From assembly GCA_005878415.1 (NCBI GenBank), contig VBMM01000029.1:1-33836 (forward strand): DNA of 33,836 nt, in the 5' to 3' direction. A program made the position numbers and the translations under genes. Below the pieces are notes generated by a model. The model was not told where the DNA came from. It made no database searches and saw nothing but the letters and a program-made list of their open reading frames with translations. Shown piece by piece: positions 7,497 to 15,441 of this stretch. The number at the start of each line of letters is the position of its first letter. Positions within the stretch are counted from its first letter, which is position 1. This DNA comes from Methanobacteriota archaeon (GTDB taxonomy: Archaea > Thermoplasmatota > Thermoplasmata > RBG-16-68-12).

Positions 7497-8981
7497 TCAA
7501 GACGCGGCGGCGCGAACGAGGCCCAGGTGAATCGGGGAAGGCCGCAGCGGACGAGATCGCAACTCCGGATGGAATTGAGACGCGACGAAGTAGGGATGGC
7601 CCTTGAGCTCGAGGACCTCCATGCGCCGGCCGGCGTCGGAACGGCCCACATACCGCAATCCGGCATCCTCGAGTTTGGGGATGTACGCAGGGTTGATTTC
7701 GTAACGATGTCGATGCCGTTCGAAGATCTTCGTGGACCCGTAGAGCTTTGCGGTCATCGAGTCCGGCTCGAGGTCGATCTCGTGCGCGCCGAGTCGCATG
7801 GTCGCGCCCATCCCCTTGACGCTCCGCTGCTCCGGCAGTAGGTCGATGACCGGGTGCGGCGTCTTTGGAGAGAACTCGGAGCTGTTCGCGTCCTTGAGGT
7901 GGAGGACCTCCCGAGCGAAGCCGACCGTCGCGAGCTGGAACCCCAGGCAGACGCCCTGGAACGGGATGTCGTTCTCCGCGGCGTACCGGGTAGCGGCGAT
8001 CTTCCCCTCGATCCCGCGATCCCCGAACCCGCCCGGCACGAGGATGCCGTCCGATCCTTCGAGCGCCTTCGTCCCGTGCTTCTCGATGTCGAGTGACTCC
8101 ACCCACCTGAGGTTCACGCGCACGCGGGCGTGGGCGCCCGCATGGTGGAACGCCTCGATGTGGCTGATGTACGAATCTTTCAGGTGGGTGTACTTGCCCA
8201 CGAGCGCGATCGTGACCTCCTTCTCGGGATTCTTCAGCTTCTCGAGGTACTCTTTCCATTCCCGCATGTCCTCGGCCTTCGGCTTCAGCTGGAGCGTCTT
8301 CATGATGTACTCCGTGAGGCCTTGGCCGTCGAAGAGGAGGGGCACGTCGTAAATCGTGGAGGCGTCCGGCGCGCTGATGACGCCCTCGACCGGGACGTCG
8401 CAAAAGAACGCGATCTTCTTCTTGATGTCCGGTTCGAGGGAGTGCTCGCCGCGCGCGACGATGACGCTGGGTTGGATCCCCATGGACCGAAGTTCCCGCA
8501 CGCTCTGCTGGGTCGGCTTCGTCTTCTGCTCCCCGACCGCGCCCATGATGGGCACGAGCGTCGTGTGGACGAAGAAGACGTTCTCCTTCCCAATCTCTTG
8601 GCCTAGCTGGCGAACCGCCTCGAGGAACGGCATCCCCTCGATGTCGCCCACCGTGCCCCCGACCTCGACCAGGACGATGTCCGCGCCCTCCTTCTCCCCC
8701 ACACCCCGGAGCTGCGCCTTGATCTCGTCCGTGATGTGCGGGATGATCTGGACCGTCTTACCGAGGTAGTCGCCGCGTCGCTCCTTCTCGATCACTGCGC
8801 GGTAGACCTTCCCCGTCGTGATGTTGTGGTCCCCCGTCAGGTTGACGTCCAGGAATCGCTCGTAGTTGCCGAGGTCGAGGTCGACCTCGGAGCCGTCGTC
8901 GAGGACGAAGACCTCTCCGTGCTGGTACGGATTCATCGTGCCCGCGTCGACGTTCAGATAGGGATCGATCTTGAATGACAT
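7497..8981 (-). CDS. pyrG: CTP synthase, N-terminal P-loop segment missing
   Basis: CTP synthase aminates UTP to CTP using ATP and glutamine. From IDPYLNVDAGTM onward the synthase domain is normal, followed by a complete glutamine amidotransferase domain with the nucleophile Cys in GVCLGFQ and the His-Glu pair in SQFHPE. The longest frame gives 494 residues; the family has about 530-550. The normal first 35-40 residues, including the glycine-rich VTGG...GLGKG loop that binds ATP, are absent. Just upstream, in another frame, GTG at 8988 begins MKYVI, the usual first residues of the family. The gene therefore probably starts at 8988 and has lost about 35 codons plus the frame at about 8973-8976. 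As written, the product could not bind ATP normally. Confidence 0.88.
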   Translation of the reverse strand: MSFKIDPYLNVDAGTMNPYQHGEVFVLDDGSEVDLDLGNYERFLDVNLTGDHNITTGKVYRAVIEKERRGDYLGKTVQIIPHITDEIKAQLRGVGEKEGADIVLVEVGGTVGDIEGMPFLEAVRQLGQEIGKENVFFVHTTLVPIMGAVGEQKTKPTQQSVRELRSMGIQPSVIVARGEHSLEPDIKKKIAFFCDVPVEGVISAPDASTIYDVPLLFDGQGLTEYIMKTLQLKPKAEDMREWKEYLEKLKNPEKEVTIALVGKYTHLKDSYISHIEAFHHAGAHARVRVNLRWVESLDIEKHGTKALEGSDGILVPGGFGDRGIEGKIAATRYAAENDIPFQGVCLGFQLATVGFAREVLHLKDANSSEFSPKTPHPVIDLLPEQRSVKGMGATMRLGAHEIDLEPDSMTAKLYGSTKIFERHRHRYEINPAYIPKLEDAGLRYVGRSDAGRRMEVLELKGHPYFVASQFHPELRSRPLRPSPIHLGLVRAAAS

Positions 8982-9024
8982 ATTTCACGTCAATTCACGG
9001 GATTGGTCCATTGGGCGAGTTCCA

Positions 9025-9035
9025 TTAATAGTTTA
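9025..9035 (-). promoter_or_regulatory. TATA-like A+T-rich box for CTP synthase
   Basis: TTAATAGTTTA stands out as A+T-rich in a G+C-rich context. It is centred about 42 bases before the MKYVI start at 8988. This would give a leader of about 15 bases and supports 8988 rather than 8981 as the original start. Confidence 0.4.
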
Positions 9036-9037
9036 CG

Positions 9038-9424
9038 TCATGAATGGACGAACACGGCCTCGGGATTCACGCTCAGACTCGCGACGAAGGCCGATGCGAT
9101 GCGCCACATGTCCCGGCGGGGGATCATCCCGACGAACGGTTTCGGGTCTGCGCTCAGTTCAGTGAGCCCTTCGACGTACGCCTCGACTTGGACGTTCGCG
9201 CCGCCTTGAGCGTCCCACGCGCCGACCGAGAGCACGCGCTTCCCCGTGACCCAGATGCTGCCTTTGACGAGGGTCACGTGATTGGCGGACAAGGAGTCGA
9301 CCTGCATGCCCACGGACTCGCCGTACGCGTTCGCGGCGTGGAGGATCCCCGCGGGCGCCTGTCCGGCCAAGAAGAATCTCGCGACGCTCCTCCCCACGGC
9401 CCCAAGAGGGCCGCGTCGCGGCAT
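9038..9424 (-). CDS. Hypothetical protein, 128 residues
   Basis: I do not recognise this protein. It begins with an Arg-rich stretch, then a mixed segment (HAANAYGESVGMQVDSL), an apparent beta hairpin (NHVTLVKGSIWVTGKRVLSVG) and a helical C-terminus ending in FVHS. There are no cysteines, no membrane segment and no catalytic motif. The ATG at 9424 is supported by a TATA-like element at 9442-9453, about 23 bases upstream on this strand. The frame ends with a TGA at 9038-9040 and lies between CTP synthase and a divergent thioredoxin-like gene. Base composition resembles its neighbours, so it is likely a real gene. Confidence 0.6.
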   Translation of the reverse strand: MPRRGPLGAVGRSVARFFLAGQAPAGILHAANAYGESVGMQVDSLSANHVTLVKGSIWVTGKRVLSVGAWDAQGGANVQVEAYVEGLTELSADPKPFVGMIPRRDMWRIASAFVASLSVNPEAVFVHS

Positions 9425-9441
9425 AACCTTTTGGCGGCGGC

Positions 9442-9453
9442 AAAACCCTTATT
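9442..9453. promoter_or_regulatory. Shared TATA-like element of a divergent gene pair
   Basis: AAAACCCTTATT lies in the 61-base gap between the hypothetical gene (start 9424, minus) and the thioredoxin-like gene (start 9486, plus). It is about 23 bases from the first start and 38 from the second, so it may serve one or both. Confidence 0.4.
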
Positions 9454-9485
9454 GGACAGCCGCGTTAGACGGCCGGGTTGAGACG

Positions 9486-10046
9486 ATGGAACTGAAACAG
9501 TACGAAGGCTTACCCCTCGGTTCGGCGGCGATCGACTTCTCCCTTCCCGGCGTGGACGGGAAGACGCACTCGCTGTCATCGTTCAAGGACAAGCGGATCC
9601 TCGTCGTCGCGTTCTGGTGCAACCATTGCCCATACGTGCAGGCGTGGGAGGACCGGGCGGTCGCGGCGCAACGAGAGTACGCAGGAAAAGGGGTCCAGTT
9701 CGTGATGATCAACGCGAACGACGAAGCGAGCTACCCGGAGGACGATTTCTCTCACATGGTCGAGCGCGCCAAGATGAAAGGATACAACTTCCCGTACCTT
9801 CGGGATGAGAGCCAGAAAGTCGTCGAAGCGTATGGCGGCGTCTGCACGCCCGATTTCTTCGTCTTCGACGCCGCGCGCAAACTTCGGTACCGGGGGAAGT
9901 TCGACGACTCGAAAGAGCCGCGCGGGGTGACGCATCAGTACATGCGGGAGGTCTTCGACCGCTTGCTCGCGGGCCAGGAACCCCCCGTGACGTTCGTCCC
10001 ACCGATGGGCTGCTCGATCAAGTGGAAGGCAGACCACTGGAAGTAG
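9486..10046 (+). CDS. Thioredoxin-fold (AhpC/TSA-like) protein
   Basis: The 186-residue protein has a redoxin fold. An N-terminal AIDFSLPGVDGKTHSL segment leads into the active-site motif WCNHCPYV with Cys45 and Cys48, and the cis-Pro region GVCTPDFFVFD follows. A third conserved Cys sits in PMGCSIKWK close to the C-terminus, typical of the subgroup that carries this tail. There is no signal peptide, so it is cytoplasmic and probably reduces disulfides or peroxides; its electron partner is unknown. The ATG at 9486 follows a TATA-like box at 9442-9453. It converges with the ligase gene, whose stop is 25 bases away. Confidence 0.85.
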   Translation: MELKQYEGLPLGSAAIDFSLPGVDGKTHSLSSFKDKRILVVAFWCNHCPYVQAWEDRAVAAQREYAGKGVQFVMINANDEASYPEDDFSHMVERAKMKGYNFPYLRDESQKVVEAYGGVCTPDFFVFDAARKLRYRGKFDDSKEPRGVTHQYMREVFDRLLAGQEPPVTFVPPMGCSIKWKADHWK

Positions 10047-10070
10047 TCCCCACGACGGACGCTACAATCG

Positions 10071-10865
10071 TCAGCGTCGGGCGCGACGATTGCGCGTTGC
10101 CCGTGGCTTCGCCTTCGGCCGCCTCGCGAGGACCCCGAGCCGCCACTCGAGGAACGAGTACACCGCGGCGAGATTCCCCCGCCGGTCGTACTCGGTGCAG
10201 ATGCGAGCTGTCTCATCCGGATCGGCTTGGAGCTCTCGCACGAACTTCTCGACCGTGGGGAGGGCGCGGCGAACTTCGTCGACGATTGGCACCGATGCCA
10301 TCCGCGATGTGCGGGAGAGCGGGTTCAGGTCGATGCTGATGACGGTCTTTCCCATGCGCACGAGCGCCTCGGTCCGGTCGCCGTCTTCCAGGGGAACGAG
10401 GACGACGTCCGCGCGGTAGATCCCGCGCCGGTGGGCGAGAGCGCGCTTCGATTCAAGATGCGGAATCGTCGCGTCCGGTCGGAGACCCAAGACCGTCGGC
10501 GCCCCGGCGTCTCGCATGATCCGGACGATTCGACGCACCCGCGCGTCCGACCGGTGGAAGAGATTGACTTCGACGACGGCCGGGAGGCGCTTCGCGAGTC
10601 GCGCGACTTCGGAGGAAGCGAGCGCCGCGACGTTCCCGTTCACGGAGATCACGGGCCGCTTCGCCCGGACGAGGAACGCCGCGGCCGCCTTCTCGGCCAC
10701 GAGGGCCGGCGCGGTCGTCTCTTCCCCGAGGAGGTAATCGAACGCTTCGCCGCGACCGTGGGCGATGAGTCCTTCCGGGACCACAATGCCGGCCTTCCAG
10801 GCCCGGACGAGTTTCTCCCTTCGGATCAGGGACTCGTACCGCGGGTGTGACTTCGGAATCCTCAT
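10071..10865 (-). CDS. 4-phosphopantoate--beta-alanine ligase (archaeal phosphopantothenate synthetase)
   Basis: The 264-residue protein matches the archaeal DUF137 family, shown to be an ATP-dependent ligase that joins 4-phosphopantoate and beta-alanine in the archaeal route to coenzyme A. Typical segments are IPKSHPRYESL at the start, PVISVNGNVAAL, the EVNLFHRS motif, VLGLRPDATIP and the SIDLNPLSRTSR motif. The C-terminus adds a short Arg/Lys-rich tail. The ATG at 10865 overlaps the stop codon of the upstream DUF1611 gene (10862-10864), so the two are translationally coupled. The longer in-frame extension to 11180 lies inside that gene and is not used. Confidence 0.9.
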   Translation of the reverse strand: MRIPKSHPRYESLIRREKLVRAWKAGIVVPEGLIAHGRGEAFDYLLGEETTAPALVAEKAAAAFLVRAKRPVISVNGNVAALASSEVARLAKRLPAVVEVNLFHRSDARVRRIVRIMRDAGAPTVLGLRPDATIPHLESKRALAHRRGIYRADVVLVPLEDGDRTEALVRMGKTVISIDLNPLSRTSRMASVPIVDEVRRALPTVEKFVRELQADPDETARICTEYDRRGNLAAVYSFLEWRLGVLARRPKAKPRATRNRRARR

Positions 10866-11917
10866 AGCATCGACCGGATTCGCTCGACGAACTTGCCGCA
10901 TCCGTGCCAGAGCGGGTCCGCGGCCGGCAAGCCGTACTGCGCCTCCCACTCCCGCACGGTGGCCTCGACCTCCTCGCGCGTCATGTTCTCGTGGTTGATG
11001 CCCAGCCCGAAGACCTTCGCGCCGCGCGAGAAGAATTCCAGCCAGCGCATCTCCTCCTCCGCGGTCGGCATCGGCCATGCGACGACATCGCGCCGGAAGC
11101 TCCGCGTCTTGCGAGCGGGCGCATGCATCATCACGATGCCCGACGGCATCGACGCGTTGATGATCGCGCGGCTCCCGCATACGTAGGCGGGATGGGAGAT
11201 GCTCCCTTGGCCCTCGACTACGATGACCTTCGGCTTCGTCTCGGCGTACGCGCGGACGATTTCCGACTCGAGTTCACCGACCATAAAATCGCCCTTAATG
11301 GAGTCGAGGGGGACGCCGTAGGCCGAGCCTTGCAACAGGCCGGTCTGTCCGGTCGCGACGAAGGTCGCCGGGAGGCCTACGGCGTTCAGGGCGTCGGTCA
11401 GAAGGAGGGCCGTCGTCCGCTTGCCAATCGCTCCGTCGGTCCCGAGCACCGGGATCCGAAGGCACGGAAGGCCCCTCGACAGGTCGCTGAACTGCTTCGA
11501 CTCGCGGATCGGGCGCGGCTTCCGGACGTCGATCAGGTGGACCCCGTGGCGTGCCGCGAGCGCCGCGAACTCGGGGTCGTCGCCCAGGTACTCGTGGAGC
11601 CCTGCGACGACGTTCAGGCCCCGCTCGATCGCGTGCCGGATGACCGCTCGGAACTCGGCCGGGATATACCCGCCGAACGTCGCGACGCCGATCACGAGGC
11701 ACTCCGGTCGGCCTCTCTCGATCGCCTCATCAAGGGTCGCGACGATCGGGATGCCGTTCGGGCGGCCGTCCAAGAGATCGCCGGCATCCCGGCCCGCCTT
11801 CGTTCGGTCGATCACGGCGGTGATCTCGTACCGTTTCGAATATCGCACGAGGCCGTTCGCGGTCTTTCCCGTGTTCTGGCCGAAATAGCCGTCGCACAGG
11901 ATCACGGCCCGCTCCAT
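10862..11917 (-). CDS. DUF1611 family P-loop protein
   Basis: The 351-residue protein belongs to the DUF1611 family. Residues 1-145 form a Rossmann-like region (LCDGYFGQNTGKTANGLVRYS, then DRTKAGRDAGDLLDG). Residues 158-169 contain a P-loop (GTDGAIGKRT) that starts a nucleotide-binding domain. Some bacterial members of the family act as D-glutamate N-acyltransferases, but the role in archaea is not settled. The ATG at 11917 is supported by GAGGG nine bases upstream; an in-frame extension to 11956 is less likely. Its last codon overlaps the start of the phosphopantothenate-forming ligase, which suggests a link to pantothenate/CoA or to a related amino-acid pathway. That link is inference. Confidence 0.85.
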   Translation of the reverse strand: MERAVILCDGYFGQNTGKTANGLVRYSKRYEITAVIDRTKAGRDAGDLLDGRPNGIPIVATLDEAIERGRPECLVIGVATFGGYIPAEFRAVIRHAIERGLNVVAGLHEYLGDDPEFAALAARHGVHLIDVRKPRPIRESKQFSDLSRGLPCLRIPVLGTDGAIGKRTTALLLTDALNAVGLPATFVATGQTGLLQGSAYGVPLDSIKGDFMVGELESEIVRAYAETKPKVIVVEGQGSISHPAYVCGSRAIINASMPSGIVMMHAPARKTRSFRRDVVAWPMPTAEEEMRWLEFFSRGAKVFGLGINHENMTREEVEATVREWEAQYGLPAADPLWHGCGKFVERIRSML

Positions 11918-11963
11918 CGAACCAATCCCTCGTGATAACGGCGGGCGAAAGTCCATAATCTCG

Positions 11964-11970
11964 TATAAAG
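11964..11970 (-). promoter_or_regulatory. TATA-like box for the DUF1611/ligase operon
   Basis: TATAAAG (CTTTATA on the minus strand) is about 50 bases before the ATG at 11917, giving a leader of roughly 20-25 bases that contains the GAGGG ribosome site. The rest of the 162-base gap to the next gene (11918-12079) holds no other clear feature. Confidence 0.45.
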
Positions 11971-12079
11971 GCTAGTCGCGCAGGCGATCCGTGATGGTCG
12001 CAGGATTCCGCCGCAGGGAGAGGGCACCCTCCGTCCTCGCTTCCGAGCGGGAGCGGGTCGTCCGCCGGGAGCGCCTTCG

Positions 12080-15000
12080 TTGAGCGCCCGCGTCGAGGAC
12101 TTCCCGCCGTGCAGCGCCTGCGGCGGCAAGCTGTTCCCGCTCGTCCTCTGCGATTCGTGCGGTGCCGCGTCGATCCTCCACGACGCGGACCAGCTCGACT
12201 GGGCCGCCCCGTGTCCGGAGTGCGGGACGTTCAATCCGTGGCAGGTCATCTGCGACCAGTGCCACTCCCGATTCCCCGCGCCCGGCGGCGCCGCGGAAGC
12301 GCCCGAGAAGCCGCGCGACACGTCGGAGCCGGAAGCTCCCCTCGCCGGCCCACCGCAACCGCCCCCCGCCATCGTCGCGGAAGGCCGCCCCAAGCGCAAG
12401 CTCCGCGGGGAGGTCGACCCGACTGCGGTCCTGGACACCCTGAAGGCGTTCGGCCTGGACCCGTCCCGCGCGCAGGCGCTGGTCGGCCGAGGCTACAACG
12501 CGCTATGGAAGATCGCCCGGGCGAAGGAAGTCAATCTCGGCCGGATTCCGGAGGTCGGACCGCTCGCCGCCCGAAAGATCTTCGCATCGCTCCAGTTGCT
12601 GAAGTATTCCCCCCCGCCGCGGACGAGGGAGGAAGTCGCGAAACAGGAGTATGAATGCCCGCTCTGCGGCTGCGTCACCTCCGCCTTCGCTCCGTCGTGC
12701 TCCGAGTGCGGCACCGCCTTCGACGAGGAAGAAATGGACGAGCAGATCCGGGGGCAATTTGCCGCGCAGGGAGAGGCCGGACTCCTCGCGTTCTACGACG
12801 GCCGACTCGCCGACAAACCCGAAGACCCGGACATCCTGTACGCGCGCGGCCTATTCCTCGAATCCCTCGGCCGGATTGATGAGGCGATCGACTCGCTCGA
12901 CCGCGCCCGATCCCGGGCGCCGGACACCCGCAAGTTCAAGGTCGCCCTCCTGCGGATCCAAGCCACCCAAGCCCGCAAGCCCGAGCTGGCCGAGAAAATC
13001 CGGTCCACCGCCACCTCCCTCCTCGACGACGTCTTCTGGGATCAGGAGGTCGCGGAGCTGGACGACGTCATCGCCCGCGCCGGCCCGGTCTGCGACCAAT
13101 GCGGTCGGCCTTTGCCGGAGGACGCGGACCGGTGCCCGGCGTGTGGGGCCGCGGTCGGCGGTGCCCCGGAAGCGGCGCCGGCGGCGCGGGCCGAGCCTCC
13201 ATCCCCCGAGCTCGACACCTTGGTCGACGACCTGCTCGTCGGCGAGCTCGAGGAATCCCTATCCTCGGAGGAACTCGACCGCACGAAGGCCGCGGTGCTC
13301 GACTGGCTGATCCAGGAACTCGAGGAGTCGATGCGGCCCGAGGAAAAGGCCCTCCCGATTCCCGAGAAGGAACCAGGGGAGACCGGGGCCCCGGCGGCGT
13401 CCCCTCTCGCGTCGTCCGTCGGCTTCCTCTCAGGCTGGATGCGGGGCAGCCGAGGGCTCGTCAGCGGCGTCCGTCCGAAGAGCGGGGCCCGTCCGGCGAC
13501 GGGCAAGGTGAACGGCCTCGTGAACGGCATGGGCCGCGTCAATGGACTCGTGAACGGGATGGGTCGGGTCAACGGGCTCGTCGAACCCGGGGGCCGCGTG
13601 AACGGTCTCGCCCGCGGACGGGTGAACGGCCTCGCCGGAGCCCAGGGCCGGATCAACGGGCTCGTGAACGGGACGCAGTTCGTGCGATCCGGAAGGTCGC
13701 CCGCGCAGCTCATGGGCCCGTCCCGTCGCGTGCGGTACGCGGCCATCGCCTCCGGGACGCTGGTCGCCATCGTAATCGCCGCCCTCCTGTTCGTCCCGGT
13801 CCCCGGCCCGACATCTCCGATCTCCATCGACGGCTCCTTCGCCGACTGGGGGCCGGTCCCGAAGTTCGACGCCGCGACCCAGGCGACGAATCCCGATATC
13901 TCCATCGCCCAGTACGCGTCGCTGTTCGATCGCGACTCCCTATACCTCTTCGCCTCGACGCAAGGGTCGACGTTCGGCGATTCGGGCGGATTCGACGGCG
14001 CATACTTCCTGATCGATGCGGACGGAAACGCATCGACGGGCCTGTCGTTCGACGGGATCGGGGCGGATTCGGTCGTCGACCTGTTCGGCGGGAATCACTC
14101 GCTCGCCGGTGCGCGGCTGTACTCCTTCCCAGCCGGGGCCGAGGTCAATTGGAGCCAGCGGCAGCCGCGAGGATCCGTGTCGGCGGCATCCTCCGGTCAA
14201 GGCGTGGAGGCGAAGGTCTCGAGGTACGACATCGACCGATTCGATCCCGCAAACTTCCGGATCCTGGTGTACATGGACGACTTCCGCGGGGAATCGAGTC
14301 GCAGCCTCGCTCGTCTCGGCCCGGAGGGCGGAGCCGTCCTCCTCGAGGTGGCGTCGTTGACATCCGTCCTGAACGCGGGTCCGACCCCGCTCTTCACGAT
14401 CCGGGTCCGCGCGCTCGGCATCCCCGCCGCCACAACGTGGGCCGCATCGTCGATCCAGTTGAACGCTACCCCCGGCGTCTTCGTATCCCTCTCAGCGGAA
14501 TCCGTAACCTTGACCCAGGGCCAGCCGGCTCCCGTGATCACGGCGTCGGTCTCGGCCCCGGGATTTTTGCCCGGGCAATCCGTCCAAGTCGACGTGACCG
14601 GGGCGTCGGCGAGTAACGGAGCGTTCGCCCCTCTGCCCGTCTTCGTGCACGGCGGGCCCGTCCGCGCCTACTTCGTTTCCTCGCCGTCCGTGGTACGGAT
14701 CGACGGCCTCTTCGCGGACTGGGTCGGACGGGACGTCCCCGATTCGGACCCAAGTCCCGTCAACGATTCGAATGTGAACATCGTCCGGTACGGCGCGGCG
14801 GTGGACGCGTCGACCGCCTATTTCCACGTCGCCGTCGCCGGCGACTTGCTCGAGGGCGCGGTCCCGGAGCGGATCGTGCCGTGGCCTCCCGGCCAGGGAG
14901 GAAACACATCCGGCCGACCGATTCCTCTTCCTCGCCAGACGGGGGAAGACGTCCTCCGCGTCTACATCGACCTGAACGCGACGGACACGAAGGGGACATG

Positions 15001-15388
15001 GATCGGTGGGATCTACGCCGACTACCTGTTCGAGGTCCGAGGCGAAGGAGGTCGGATCACGTCCCGCTCCTTGTCCATCTGGTCGTCCGGATGGACGAAC
15101 GTCCCTCTCCCCGGTGTGGCCCTCGCGAAGGACGACGTCGAGATCGAAGGCTCGCTTGTGATCGGGCCGACGACGAACCGCACGCAGATGGTCTTCGCGG
15201 CGACGGACTGGTCCGGGATCGGCGACACGACTCCGCCGGTGAACGCGACCGTGCAAGCGCCGGCTCCTCTCTTCGAGACCCCCGGAGGGGTGATCAACGC
15301 GCCCGAGTTCCAGGAGCTGGCTTTGCCCGCGCTCGCCACGGTAATCCTCGTCTCCTTCCTGGCGCGCCGACGTCGACGCGGCGAGTGA
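12080..15388 (+). CDS. Large membrane protein: zinc ribbons, helix-hairpin-helix region, VNGL repeats and two outer beta-rich modules
   Basis: The 1102-residue protein has an unusual order of parts. Residues 11-61 hold four CxxC pairs (two zinc ribbons). Residues 112-176 resemble a helix-hairpin-helix module (AFGLDPSRA, RIPEVGPLAARKI). Two further ribbons lie at 193-210 and 338-355, with a TPR-like helical stretch at 250-300 between them. An acidic helical stretch (375-425) leads to nine NG-containing repeats (477-532), then one hydrophobic helix (552-574). The remainder has two modules that each begin with an IDGxFADW motif (about 582 and 873), as in CBM9/DOMON-like folds, and ends with a helix and RRRRRGE. 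The N-terminal half should be cytoplasmic, the rest outside. The start is TTG at 12080 with GGGAG upstream. The function is unknown; sensing or envelope assembly are possibilities only. Confidence 0.8.
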   Translation: MSARVEDFPPCSACGGKLFPLVLCDSCGAASILHDADQLDWAAPCPECGTFNPWQVICDQCHSRFPAPGGAAEAPEKPRDTSEPEAPLAGPPQPPPAIVAEGRPKRKLRGEVDPTAVLDTLKAFGLDPSRAQALVGRGYNALWKIARAKEVNLGRIPEVGPLAARKIFASLQLLKYSPPPRTREEVAKQEYECPLCGCVTSAFAPSCSECGTAFDEEEMDEQIRGQFAAQGEAGLLAFYDGRLADKPEDPDILYARGLFLESLGRIDEAIDSLDRARSRAPDTRKFKVALLRIQATQARKPELAEKIRSTATSLLDDVFWDQEVAELDDVIARAGPVCDQCGRPLPEDADRCPACGAAVGGAPEAAPAARAEPPSPELDTLVDDLLVGELEESLSSEELDRTKAAVLDWLIQELEESMRPEEKALPIPEKEPGETGAPAASPLASSVGFLSGWMRGSRGLVSGVRPKSGARPATGKVNGLVNGMGRVNGLVNGMGRVNGLVEPGGRVNGLARGRVNGLAGAQGRINGLVNGTQFVRSGRSPAQLMGPSRRVRYAAIASGTLVAIVIAALLFVPVPGPTSPISIDGSFADWGPVPKFDAATQATNPDISIAQYASLFDRDSLYLFASTQGSTFGDSGGFDGAYFLIDADGNASTGLSFDGIGADSVVDLFGGNHSLAGARLYSFPAGAEVNWSQRQPRGSVSAASSGQGVEAKVSRYDIDRFDPANFRILVYMDDFRGESSRSLARLGPEGGAVLLEVASLTSVLNAGPTPLFTIRVRALGIPAATTWAASSIQLNATPGVFVSLSAESVTLTQGQPAPVITASVSAPGFLPGQSVQVDVTGASASNGAFAPLPVFVHGGPVRAYFVSSPSVVRIDGLFADWVGRDVPDSDPSPVNDSNVNIVRYGAAVDASTAYFHVAVAGDLLEGAVPERIVPWPPGQGGNTSGRPIPLPRQTGEDVLRVYIDLNATDTKGTWIGGIYADYLFEVRGEGGRITSRSLSIWSSGWTNVPLPGVALAKDDVEIEGSLVIGPTTNRTQMVFAATDWSGIGDTTPPVNATVQAPAPLFETPGGVINAPEFQELALPALATVILVSFLARRRRRGE
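13505..13675 (+). repeat. Nine VNG(L/M/T) peptide repeats encoded in tandem
   Basis: Within the large membrane protein, residues 477-532 contain VNGL, VNGM, VNGL, VNGM, VNGL, VNGL, VNGL, INGL and VNGT, mostly linked by short Gly/Arg spacers such as GR. The DNA repeats are imperfect and use different synonymous codons, so the peptide, not the DNA, is being kept. They end 20 residues before the transmembrane helix. Confidence 0.85.
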
Positions 15389-15441
15389 GTCGTCCGCGGG
15401 ACCCGACAAGGTACTTGTGCCGGTAGACCGATGGTCACTCC

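Noticed and set aside
10866..11180. N-terminal extension of the phosphopantothenate-forming ligase to 11180
   Set aside because: The extra residues lie within the DUF1611 gene and have no similarity to the family; the ATG at 10865 gives the normal N-terminus.
13505..13675. Repeat tract considered as a CRISPR array or satellite DNA
   Set aside because: The units are short, uneven in DNA sequence and in frame in a long gene, so they are peptide repeats.
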